Virus record (IMG/VR): IMGVR_UViG_3300047408_000168
Location: 1-36,199 of that record
Length of the DNA stretch: 36,199 bases
Source: a virus
Direction: 5' to 3' (one strand)
The notes under the pieces were generated by a model. That model ran no database searches, was not told the DNA's origin, and worked only from the letters and a program-made list of their open reading frames with translations. Shown one piece after another: positions 8,177-15,186 of this stretch. The position numbers were made by a program, and so were the translations under genes. The first letter of the stretch is position 1, and every line of letters starts with the position of its first letter.

Positions 8177-8596
8177 ATGTCAGACCGGGCTGGGGTCATA
8201 GACCGCGTCCTCGAAACGCTGGAACGCCTGGCCGGCCGCATTGTCGCGCTCGAGGCGCGGCCGGCTGCGCGCGACGGCCGCGATGGGTCACCAGGGACAC
8301 CCGGCCGGGACGGCACACCCGGTCGCGATGGCGAGCGCGGGCCGCCGGGCGAGCGCGGCGAGCCGGGGCCGGCTGCCGAGCCCGAGCAGCTCCCGCCTGA
8401 ACTTGCCGAGCAAGTCAGCGATGCCATTCGCCTGCTGTATGCGCCGACGCCATTTCCTGCCCTGCCGGCCGTGCAATCGGCTGCAGCGCAGCGTCCCAGC
8501 CGGATCGAGCGCGATGACAGTGGCGGATACGCGTTGGTCTATGACGAGGACACCAGCCGCGAAGACGGCGTCTCGACGCCTGGTGCGCAGCCGTGA
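8177..8596 (+). CDS. Short collagen-like protein
   Basis: 139 aa. An N-terminal helix with heptad character (RVLETLERLAGRIVALEAR, about 9-27) could trimerise, followed by a Gly-X-Y tract at about 36-66 (GRDGSPGTPGRDGTPGRDG and further repeats), then a charged or flexible tail. This coil-plus-collagen arrangement is typical of phage trimeric stalks. It starts one base after the portal stop and its end overlaps the next gene. I cannot place it in the virion. Confidence 0.65.
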   Translation: MSDRAGVIDRVLETLERLAGRIVALEARPAARDGRDGSPGTPGRDGTPGRDGERGPPGERGEPGPAAEPEQLPPELAEQVSDAIRLLYAPTPFPALPAVQSAAAQRPSRIERDDSGGYALVYDEDTSREDGVSTPGAQP

Positions 8597-8964
8597 TCAA
8601 TCTTTCCGAAGCTGCCGGCAATGCAACGCTCGACACGCTGTCTGCCCTGATGGACGGCGGCAGCATTGAATTACTGTCGGACGCCGACCGCCTGCTTGTG
8701 GTGATGAATCTTTCCGATCCCGCGGCAGGACCCGCCGCCGACCGCGCGCTCGTCCTCGACAATATCGCCGAGGGCACCGCGCTCGGGCAGGGCAACGCGT
8801 CATCCGCGCGCATCGTCGCCACGGATGGCAGCGAACTGTTCTCCTGCGACGTCGGCGACGAGAATTCCGACGCGACGATCAAGCTGACTGGAACAACGAT
8901 GATCTACCGCGGACAACCGGTGCGGCTGCATTCGTTCCGTCTGGTGATGCCAAGTGGCGGTTAA
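8593..8964 (+). CDS. Hypothetical beta-rich phage structural protein
   Basis: 123 aa from GTG, overlapping the upstream stop (GTGA). The sequence is hydrophobic/acidic with predicted beta strands (SIELLSDADRLLVVMNLS, TMIYRGQPVRLHSFRLVMPSGG). It begins as a protein of its own (MINLSEAAGNATLD) and has the look of a small head or fibre accessory subunit. It overlaps the next gene by 11 bases, consistent with coupled translation. No family recognised. Confidence 0.6.
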   Translation: MINLSEAAGNATLDTLSALMDGGSIELLSDADRLLVVMNLSDPAAGPAADRALVLDNIAEGTALGQGNASSARIVATDGSELFSCDVGDENSDATIKLTGTTMIYRGQPVRLHSFRLVMPSGG

Positions 8965-9334
8965 CTACAGCTCGACTCTGAAGTCGACCAGGATGGCGGC
9001 GGTCATCACCGCGGTCGATGCCGGCAGCGGTCCCGGCACGCTGGAGATTTGCACTGCTGCCTATGCCTCGGTGCTCGCCACCGTCACGCTCGCCGATCCA
9101 TCGTTCACCGAGTCGGGCGGCGTGATCACCATGGCGGGCCTGCCGCGCAGCGACACCTCGGCCGACAATACCGGCACCGCGGCGCTGGCGCGCATCAAAG
9201 ATTCAAACGGCACCGTGGTCATCAGCGGGCTGACCGTTGGGGCGGGCAGCGGCGACATCCAGTTGAACTCGGTCTCGATCACGGCAGGCCAGAATCTGTC
9301 GATCACCGCCGCTACCATCACGCATTCCGCATGA
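8954..9334 (+). CDS. Hypothetical beta-rich phage structural protein
   Basis: 126 aa from GTG. Ser/Thr/Ala/Gly-rich with alternating hydrophobic residues (LEICTAAYASVLATVTLADP, VVISGLTVGAGSGDIQL), as in virion beta-sandwich subunits. I have the impression of similar small proteins of this type in structural clusters of other proteobacterial phages, but cannot name a family. The stop overlaps the next start (ATGA), so it is part of the late operon. Confidence 0.6.
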   Translation: MAVNYSSTLKSTRMAAVITAVDAGSGPGTLEICTAAYASVLATVTLADPSFTESGGVITMAGLPRSDTSADNTGTAALARIKDSNGTVVISGLTVGAGSGDIQLNSVSITAGQNLSITAATITHSA

Positions 9335-10269
9335 CCCAAAACCTCGTCCGCACCCAGCAGGGCGTCAAAGTCCACGGCGGCGGCAAAAAGGACACCGGCG
9401 TTGCCACACTGGCAGCGGCCGAGGTTGCCGATATTGCGGCGCTGATCGGCCAGATTTCCTGGCGCGCGACGCTGGCGGCCACCGAGGCAGCGGACACCGC
9501 CGTACTGGCTGGCGTGATCGGCTGGCGCGCAACGATTGCCGCGACCGAAGCTGCCGACGTTGCCGCATTCGCTGGCTCGGCATCCTCGATCGCAACGCTG
9601 GCAGCGGCCGAGGCCGCAGATGTCTTTGCCGGCATCGGCACGCTCGTTGGCGCCGGCATCGCTGGCATCCTGACGGCGGTCGAGGCTGCCGATTCCGCCG
9701 CGGTTGCCGGTGGGATCACCGGCGCCGGCACACTGTCGTCGGTCGAGGCCGCCGATGTGGCCGCCTTTGCTGGGTCGGTCGTCGGTGCCGGTGCGGCATT
9801 CGGGGTCCTGGCGGCCATCGAGGCCGCCGACACGGCTGCCTTTGCAGGCGAGGTCACGGGCGAGGTTGCCCTTCCGCCGGTCTATGGCGGGGGCGTCTGG
9901 TTGCCGCCGCGGCCGGTCCCGGTCGAGGGCATTGGTTATGGAATACTCCCGGCGCTCGAAGGCGAGGCGCGCGGGGTCGTTGTCGCAGCGAGCATCGGCG
10001 CTGCGGTGCTGCCCAGTCTCGCTGGCGAGGCCGTTGGTGTGGCCGGCGTCAGTGGGCAGGGGAATGGGCCTCTCACGGTCAAGGCGGCCGCCAGCGGCGC
10101 TCGTGGCGCGAATGGCGCGGCAGCGGCGGTCCTCGGCCTTGAGGTTGCCGGTGCGGGTTCCACCGGCGTGCGCGGCGAGGCGGTTGGCATGATCGTCGGT
10201 ATCGAGGCAGTCGCGACCGGCCGGCAGGACGACGACGCAGCCGCCATCGCATGGCTGTTAGCGGCCTAA
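9331..10269 (+). CDS. Ala-rich repeat protein with seven EAADxAAFAG units
   Basis: 312 aa from the ATG overlapping the upstream stop; a much longer open frame upstream is only a shadow of the previous gene. Residues about 25-175 hold seven copies of a repeat of usually 21 residues with core TLAATEAADTAAFAG; the Glu-Ala-Ala-Asp is nearly invariant (EVAD in copy 1). The spacing suggests a solenoid or helical bundle stack. A Pro/Gly hinge follows (PPVYGGGVWLPPRPVPVEG), then a second Ala/Gly/Val-rich half with ALEGEARG/LAGEAVG/VRGEAVG units. A related Ala-rich tail occurs in the fibre-like gene at 21053. Probably a virion fibre or surface protein; function unknown. Confidence 0.65.
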   Translation: MTQNLVRTQQGVKVHGGGKKDTGVATLAAAEVADIAALIGQISWRATLAATEAADTAVLAGVIGWRATIAATEAADVAAFAGSASSIATLAAAEAADVFAGIGTLVGAGIAGILTAVEAADSAAVAGGITGAGTLSSVEAADVAAFAGSVVGAGAAFGVLAAIEAADTAAFAGEVTGEVALPPVYGGGVWLPPRPVPVEGIGYGILPALEGEARGVVVAASIGAAVLPSLAGEAVGVAGVSGQGNGPLTVKAAASGARGANGAAAAVLGLEVAGAGSTGVRGEAVGMIVGIEAVATGRQDDDAAAIAWLLAA

Positions 10270-10281
10270 GAGGGCAATGGC

Positions 10282-10923
10282 ATGGGCGCCCCGCAATATA
10301 CGCTAACCGAGGCCATGGGCGTCTGCCTTGCCATGTGCCGGCGATGTCTCGACGAGGTCCGCGCGCTTGCACGTCTGCCGGGGCCGCCAGGGCAGGAAGG
10401 CAAGCGCGGACTCAAGGGTGACAAAGGCGAGTCGGGCGCCCGCGGCGAGCCGGGCAAACAAGGCCCGGCCGGGCGCGACGGTGTGCCTGGCGAGCCAGGT
10501 GGGCCGGGATCACAGGGCCTGCCCGGCGAACGCGGCGAGCGCGGCCCGGAGGGCGAATGCGGGCCGCCAGGGCCGGTCGGGCCGCCCGCCTATCCTGGGC
10601 GCGCCTGCGGCCTCTACGACGCGCAGGCGAAATATCGGGCGCTCGACGTCGTCACGCACAATGGCAGCGAGTGGCGCGCGCGCTGCGACAACCCTGGCCC
10701 ATTGCCGGGCGACAATTGGCTGCTCGGCGCGAAAAAGGGCGAACCCGGCAAACCGGGGCAGCGGGGCCCGCAAGGCGAGCGCGGTGAGCCGGGGCCGGCC
10801 GGCATTGGCCTTGCAGCGATCGAGCTCGAGGAGTGGTCGCTGGTGTTCACGCGCCCTGACGGCTTGGTAAAGGTTTGTGATCTGCGGCCATTGTTTGAGC
10901 GTTACGACGCGGAGCGGCGCTGA
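10282..10923 (+). CDS. Collagen-like protein with carbohydrate-binding-like insert
   Basis: 213 aa. An N-terminal helix (1-30), a collagen tract at about 33-102 (GPPGQEGKRGLKGDKGESG and further), a 50-residue domain at about 107-155 (AKYRALDVVTHNGSEWRAR, NPGPLPGDNWLLGAKKG), then a second short Gly-X-Y tract and a final domain that appears to bind through VCDLRPLFERYD. The middle domain has the Y-x-x-x-DVV-x-x-N-G-x-x-W pattern of chitin-binding type 3 modules, so it may bind a surface glycan. Third collagen-like gene of the cluster. Confidence 0.7.
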   Translation: MGAPQYTLTEAMGVCLAMCRRCLDEVRALARLPGPPGQEGKRGLKGDKGESGARGEPGKQGPAGRDGVPGEPGGPGSQGLPGERGERGPEGECGPPGPVGPPAYPGRACGLYDAQAKYRALDVVTHNGSEWRARCDNPGPLPGDNWLLGAKKGEPGKPGQRGPQGERGEPGPAGIGLAAIELEEWSLVFTRPDGLVKVCDLRPLFERYDAERR

Positions 10924-10924
10924 C

Positions 10925-11590
10925 GTGGATATTCTCAAGCTCGCGCACTTCTCGGTCATCACGCCTGCGACCGATCTGACGCTGTTGACGCCCGAGGAAA
11001 TGCGCGTCGCCGCCGGCCTCGACCGCGCCGACGCCAGCCAGGACGAGACGCTGGCGGAATACGAGGCTGAGATCGCCGCCGAGATCGCCTCGGATTGTGC
11101 GATTGCGAGCGACGGGGTTAACCCGCCGACGCTGCGCTCGGAAGTCGTCAACGACGTGTTTCGTTACTGTTCCTCCGGTGCGTTGTGGCTCTCGCGCAAG
11201 CATGTCAGCGACGTCTCGCAAATTATGGAAAACGGGATCTCGCTGACGCCGGCCGATTGGCTGCTCGAGGCCGAGACCGGCAAGCTGATACGCCTGGCCG
11301 ACAACGCGAAGATCCGCTGGAGCGGCACCATCGTCGAGGTGTCTTACACCGCCGGCTTCGACGTCGTGCCGAACGAGCTCAAGGCCGAAGCCAAGTCGCG
11401 CATCAAGTTCAAGGCCTCGGAAGGCTCGCGCGACCCGCTGGCGCGCTCGATCCGCACCGACATCCCGGATGTCGAGAGCCGGCAGGTCGACTATCAGGTC
11501 GGCGGGCTGTCGCGCCTGATGGGCGAAGGCCTCGCCGCTGAAAGCGAGCGACGGCTGCGGCGCTTCATGACCCAAAGCATGGTCGGCTGA
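10925..11590 (+). CDS. Head-tail connector (gp6-like adaptor)
   Basis: 221 aa from a GTG one base after the preceding TGA; the frame is open upstream but there it overlaps the collagen-like gene. It has the pattern of helical connector proteins: LLTPEEMRVAAGL near the start, a central DWLLEAETGKLIRL with WSGTIVEVSYTAGF, and VPNELKAEAKSRIKFKASEG. HK97 gp6-like adaptors sit under the portal and begin the head-tail interface, which agrees with the location between portal and tail genes. Confidence 0.72.
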   Translation: MDILKLAHFSVITPATDLTLLTPEEMRVAAGLDRADASQDETLAEYEAEIAAEIASDCAIASDGVNPPTLRSEVVNDVFRYCSSGALWLSRKHVSDVSQIMENGISLTPADWLLEAETGKLIRLADNAKIRWSGTIVEVSYTAGFDVVPNELKAEAKSRIKFKASEGSRDPLARSIRTDIPDVESRQVDYQVGGLSRLMGEGLAAESERRLRRFMTQSMVG

Positions 11591-11592
11591 TC

Positions 11593-11952
11593 ATGGGCGA
11601 GCTGACGGCAGCGCAGGCGACCGCCGACTGGGAAGCCGCGCTCGACCGGGTCGGCGAGACGATCGAGATCGGGCGCCAGACCGGGACTGATGCGAACAAC
11701 GTCTTGCGGGTGCAATGCCGCGCCCGCGTGAAAGGCAACCGGCCGCAGATACTGGCGGGCGACGTAACGCAGGGCGAGGTTCTTGTCCTAGCGTTCTATC
11801 CCGACATCGTCGCCAACGGCTTCCCGGTGCCGGTACGCGCCAGCGACCATGTCGTGATCCGGGGAAAGCGGCAAAAGATCAACTCGGTCGACAACAATAC
11901 CGGCCGCATCGGCACGACCCAGATTTTCGTCAAGATCGGAGCGATGGGTTGA
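11593..11952 (+). CDS. Head closure / head-tail joining protein
   Basis: 119 aa. Beta-rich, with VRVQCRARVKG-like and VVIRGKRQKINSVDNNTGRIG segments that recall the small beta-barrel stopper or joining proteins of siphophages. Order connector, this gene, tail terminator-like gene, tail tube is the usual siphophage order, and this supports the call more than any motif does. The stop overlaps the next start. Confidence 0.55.
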   Translation: MGELTAAQATADWEAALDRVGETIEIGRQTGTDANNVLRVQCRARVKGNRPQILAGDVTQGEVLVLAFYPDIVANGFPVPVRASDHVVIRGKRQKINSVDNNTGRIGTTQIFVKIGAMG

Positions 11953-12413
11953 CCACCGTCACGCAGGCCCGCCAGGCGCTGCGCACGCGGCTCGAGGGCG
12001 GCAGCATCGTCGATGCGGCCAGCAAACCGGTTCCCCTGCGCTGGCAGTTCGAGCGCGAGGCCGGTCTGCCCGACGAGCCGTCGGCGTTCGTCTATACCGA
12101 GTTCCTGGTCGAGAGCGGCGAGTTTCTCGAGCACGGGCGCGGGCGCGGGTACAATCGCTTCCGCAACTTCGCGCGCGCCGTCTCCTGGGTTTTCGTCCCG
12201 CAGGACACCGGCCTGACCGAGGCCGAGCTGATCGGCAACCAGATCGCCGACCTGCTGCGCAGCTACAAGGACACGGCCATCACCTGCGAGCAGGCCGAAG
12301 TCTTCCCCGGCGGCGATGGTGCCAGCCTGGTGCCGCCCGGCCTGTCGTCCGAGGTCGGGAACTACGCGTGGGCTACCTGCGAAACCCAATTGTTTTTCGA
12401 CCTGATCGGCTGA
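11949..12413 (+). CDS. Tail terminator-like protein
   Basis: 154 aa from a TTG overlapping the upstream TGA (TTGA), with GGAG about eight bases before it. Begins TTVTQARQALRTRLEGG, typical of tail completion/terminator proteins that start with a helix and then run into a beta sheet (WVFVPQDTGLTEAELIGN, LLRSYKDTAITCEQAEV, CETQLFFDLIG). Tail terminators cap the tail tube at the head end. Placement just before the tail tube gene fits. Confidence 0.6.
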   Translation: MTTVTQARQALRTRLEGGSIVDAASKPVPLRWQFEREAGLPDEPSAFVYTEFLVESGEFLEHGRGRGYNRFRNFARAVSWVFVPQDTGLTEAELIGNQIADLLRSYKDTAITCEQAEVFPGGDGASLVPPGLSSEVGNYAWATCETQLFFDLIG

Positions 12414-12443
12414 ACCCGTCGAACGCCTGAAGGAGTCAAACCC

Positions 12444-13703
12444 ATGCCCGTCGTCGCCGAAACCAGAGCCGAACGGCTCGCCTACAAGCTTTACACCGAC
12501 CCACTCATTCAGTCGCAAACGGTGCCCGATCCGCTGACCGATCCGGGCACCAATTTGGGGCAGGTCTTGCGCTATCTGTCGCATGATCTGCAATTGACCA
12601 AGGACCAATACCGACCGACTGAGATGCGGGAGGACCGGCAGCGACCGATGGGCAGCGACGGCTCACGCACGATCGCTGGCACGATCAAGGGTTATCTCAG
12701 CGCCGGGACGCAGCAGGACTTGTTCGCGGCCATCATGCGCAACACCTGGGTGGCCGCCTCCACCGCCACCGAGGCCGTGTTGACCTCGGTCGCATTCTCG
12801 AAGTCGGCCAAGACGATCACCTTCGGTGGCGGCGATCCGGTTGCGGCAGGTTTTGGCGTCGGGGAGACCATCGCCGTCACCGGCATCACCGGCCTCAATC
12901 TCAATCAGCGATTCTCGATCCTCGGCTTCGGCGGCACCACTCACCGCGTCGTGAGCGTGTTCCCGGCGCCGGCCGAGGACCTCGCCGCGGTGACGACGTT
13001 CGGCGTCTCCAATGTCGGCAAGACGATTATCAACCCGAGTACGACGTTGAGCTTCGTAAACTACAAATTTGCGATCGAGCTCTACAGTCCCGAAGTCGAT
13101 CTAGCGCGGCTCTATACCGAATGCCGCATCGGCAGCATGGACCTCGACATTCCGGTCAACGACAACCCAAAGCTGGACTTCGGCGTCATGGGCCGCGGCC
13201 GCCAGCTCTACAAGACCACCGCGGCGCCGTTTTTCACTGCGCCGGCCAACGAGACCTCGTCCGATATTCCGACCGCCATGGACGGATTGCTTCTTTTCGA
13301 CGGCTTGCCGTTCGGCGTTGCAACCAGCGTCAAGATATCGGTCAAGCTCAATCCGCAGCCGGCCAAGGTCATCAACCCCCAAGGCTTGGTCGCGGCGATC
13401 TTCCTCGACGACTTCGTCTGCGACGGCACCTTCGCCGCCTATGTCGACGACACGCTGCTATTCGATCTGCACGGCGACAATGTCGAGTTTGGGTTGCTGG
13501 TCTACATGCCGGCGCAGCCGCGCCAGGTCGCAACCCCGGCAAATACCTTCTACATGCCGCGCATCCGCATTTTGACGTTGCAGGAACAAGACAGCGCCGG
13601 AGGCAAGATGGTCAACGCCACCTTCGAGGCGGCGCGCTACTTCGGAACCGCGCCCGGCATCCCCTCGACGACCTTGCAGATCAGCGACACCAACGCGGTG
13701 TAA
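12444..13703 (+). CDS. Major tail tube protein
   Basis: 419 aa, with an AAGGAG site ahead of the ATG. Residues 1-70 are a leader with PDPLTDPGTNLGQ. The centre has an inserted Ig-like beta region (about 110-200: TFGGGDPVAAGFGVGETIAV and following). The end carries the tube-protein pattern MDLDIPVNDNPKLDFGVMG, then VKISVKLNPQPAKVINPQG and VNATFEAARYFG. The size and repeated beta strands match the large tail tube proteins of alphaproteobacterial siphophages. The 30-base untranslated gap and strong ribosome site suit high expression. Confidence 0.78.
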   Translation: MPVVAETRAERLAYKLYTDPLIQSQTVPDPLTDPGTNLGQVLRYLSHDLQLTKDQYRPTEMREDRQRPMGSDGSRTIAGTIKGYLSAGTQQDLFAAIMRNTWVAASTATEAVLTSVAFSKSAKTITFGGGDPVAAGFGVGETIAVTGITGLNLNQRFSILGFGGTTHRVVSVFPAPAEDLAAVTTFGVSNVGKTIINPSTTLSFVNYKFAIELYSPEVDLARLYTECRIGSMDLDIPVNDNPKLDFGVMGRGRQLYKTTAAPFFTAPANETSSDIPTAMDGLLLFDGLPFGVATSVKISVKLNPQPAKVINPQGLVAAIFLDDFVCDGTFAAYVDDTLLFDLHGDNVEFGLLVYMPAQPRQVATPANTFYMPRIRILTLQEQDSAGGKMVNATFEAARYFGTAPGIPSTTLQISDTNAV

Positions 13704-13716
13704 TTCGGAGTTGCCC

Positions 13717-14193
13717 ATGCCTTCAAAATTTGCCGCGCTGGCGGCTGACGTTACGACGCCGTTCCGCGTCGAATTGCGTGATCCCCGAACCGACTTGGTG
13801 CTGCGCGATGGCGATGGGAGTGTCGCCTATATTGACGTGCTCTCGACCGACAACGAGCGCGCGCGCGAATTCGAGAAGGGCAAGCGCAAGGATCTGCGAC
13901 AGCGGATCATGCGATCGAGAACCGGGACCATCGACGCCTCGGATCAGATCGAAGACAACATGGCGCTGCTTGCGCTGCTGACGGTCGGCTGGCACCTGGT
14001 CGATCTGCGCGGCGAGGTCATCGATCTCCCATGCACGCCGGAGAATGCTGCCGAGCTCTACAGCGAGCCGGGGCTGGCGTATGTTTTCAACGTGGTCTGG
14101 TTTGCGGCTAACAGTGTCGCAAATTTTTTGCCAGCCGGATCGCCGACCTCGTCCGCTACGGGGAATGGGCGTTTGCAAACCAGCGCCGATTAA
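13717..14193 (+). CDS. Tail assembly chaperone, short (gpG-like) form
   Basis: 158 aa from the ATG at 13717 (GGAG six bases before); an in-frame TTG at 13711 is nearer the ribosome site than is normal. Helical, charged protein with a DNERAREFEKGKRKDLRQR segment. It lies between tail tube and tape measure, exactly where siphophages encode chaperones as two products through a -1 ribosomal slip. The slip site is visible at 14121-14130, after which the -1 frame stays open to 14561. After the slip site the zero frame adds only a low-complexity tail to a TAA at 14191-14193. Confidence 0.85.
   Translation: MPSKFAALAADVTTPFRVELRDPRTDLVLRDGDGSVAYIDVLSTDNERAREFEKGKRKDLRQRIMRSRTGTIDASDQIEDNMALLALLTVGWHLVDLRGEVIDLPCTPENAAELYSEPGLAYVFNVVWFAANSVANFLPAGSPTSSATGNGRLQTSAD
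14121..14130 (+). promoter_or_regulatory. Programmed -1 frameshift slippery sequence AAATTTTTTG
   Basis: Zero-frame codons are GCA AAT TTT TTG. The run contains two overlapping X XXY YYZ heptamers in the correct phase: A AAT TTT (14121-14127) and T TTT TTG (14124-14130). Slipping back one base leads from the short chaperone into the open frame that ends at 14561. It is near the end of the short chaperone gene, the usual place in siphophages. Confidence 0.85.
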
Positions 14194-14561
14194 ACGACGG
14201 CGCCAGCGAGGGCGAGCACCTCGGTGCAGCCGCCGAGACGCTGCGCAAGATCGGCCGCGGCGACAAGGCCAGGGCGATCAACGAGGATGGGGCGCCGCCG
14301 TTTCCGTTCGAGTTGGAATACCTCTGGTCGATATTCCACGACGTATCCATGGGCCTCGCCGTGACTGGCATGGCGATGCCGACCATCACCTGGGAATGCC
14401 TGCAGGCCTACGAGCAACTCAACGGCTCGTTCGAGCCATGGGAGCGGCGAGCACTGCTGCGGCTCTCGAGCGCGCGCGCACACGTTCTCTCGATCCGGCC
14501 GGAACCACCAAAGGAAATGCAGCCCCATGGGCGTAAGCTTTCGCGCCGATCCGATCGATAG
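14127..14561 (+). CDS. Tail assembly chaperone, -1 frame extension (gpGT-like T part)
   Basis: Read by -1 frameshift from the gene starting at 13717, giving a fused product of about 281 aa. The T part is 144 codons with no stop: FASRIADLVRYGEWAF, AAETLRKIGRGDKARAINED, PFPFELEYLWSIFHDVS, GMAMPTITWECLQAYEQL and FEPWERRALLRLSSARA. The sequence is rich in Trp and aromatic residues and reads like a real protein, resembling T-domain chaperone tails. There is no independent start with a ribosome site. In lambda, G and GT bind the tape measure protein and load tail tube subunits; the same role is inferred. The last 35 bases overlap the next gene. Confidence 0.8.
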   Translation, partial: FASRIADLVRYGEWAFANQRRLNDGASEGEHLGAAAETLRKIGRGDKARAINEDGAPPFPFELEYLWSIFHDVSMGLAVTGMAMPTITWECLQAYEQLNGSFEPWERRALLRLSSARAHVLSIRPEPPKEMQPHGRKLSRRSDR

Positions 14562-15183
14562 GATGACCAAGACGCTGCTTGCCGGATTGAACGAGCAGCG
14601 CAAGGACATGGCCGCGCAATTCGCGCGCGAGGAGATTGCCAGGGCCGAGGCGATCAACAAATCGGCAACCGGCGGCGACGTCAAATACACCGTCTCGGTC
14701 GACGGCCGCGTCGGCGCGCCGCTCGAAAGCGTCAACACCAGCGGCGGCTCGATCATCGTCGAGTTCAATCTCGGCACCGACGTGCTGCGCTGGATCGCCG
14801 ACAAGCTCAAGCAGCGGTCGCCGTCGCGGAGCGGGCGCTATATCGGCGCGCAGATCATGCTCGCCGATGGGCGCGAGACCTCGCCCTACGGGCGGGTGCC
14901 GCCGGCCGATGTCTACATGTTCGTCGACACCGCGCCCTATGCGGCCAAGATCGAAGCCGGCAAGACCAAGTCGGGCCGCAGTTTTACGATCTCGACATCG
15001 AATGCGCGCGTCTACGATCGCACCGCCAAGGAGGCGCGCAGCCTGTTCAAGGACATTGCGGATATCCAATACAGCTTCACGTCGCTGGCGCAGGCTTACA
15101 CCTTCCAGACCCACGGCCGGCGCCGGCGCATCGGCAACAAACAACGCACGGCAGCGATCATCGTCAAGATGAAGGGCCTCTAG
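14527..15183 (+). CDS. Conserved-looking tail-region protein of unknown function
   Basis: 218 aa, with AAAGGAA upstream. N-terminal helix (IDRMTKTLLAGLNEQRKDMAA), then a beta-rich part with FVDTAPYAAKIEAGKTKSG, which is loosely like the YAxxxExG signature of HK97 gp10-type tail completion proteins. The C-terminus is Arg-rich (HGRRRRIGNKQ). The position between chaperone and tape measure suggests a tail assembly or tail-completion role. The resemblance is weak. Confidence 0.55.
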   Translation: MGVSFRADPIDRMTKTLLAGLNEQRKDMAAQFAREEIARAEAINKSATGGDVKYTVSVDGRVGAPLESVNTSGGSIIVEFNLGTDVLRWIADKLKQRSPSRSGRYIGAQIMLADGRETSPYGRVPPADVYMFVDTAPYAAKIEAGKTKSGRSFTISTSNARVYDRTAKEARSLFKDIADIQYSFTSLAQAYTFQTHGRRRRIGNKQRTAAIIVKMKGL

Positions 15184-15186
15184 ATC

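Noticed and set aside
9049-9330. Upstream extension of the Ala-rich repeat gene
   Set aside because: It would overlap the complete gene 8954-9334 and encodes Arg/His-rich text; the ATG at 9331 overlaps the previous stop as in the rest of the operon.
10376-10600. GC-rich repeated DNA as a tandem repeat or CRISPR-like array
   Set aside because: The periodicity is three codons of Gly-X-Y in a collagen-like protein, with no spacers. No CRISPR array, rRNA gene or insertion sequence was found anywhere in the window.
14313-14561. Separate 82-aa gene starting at TTG 14313
   Set aside because: No ribosome site at 14313, and the open frame goes on upstream to the slippery site at 14121; it is the end of the frameshift product.
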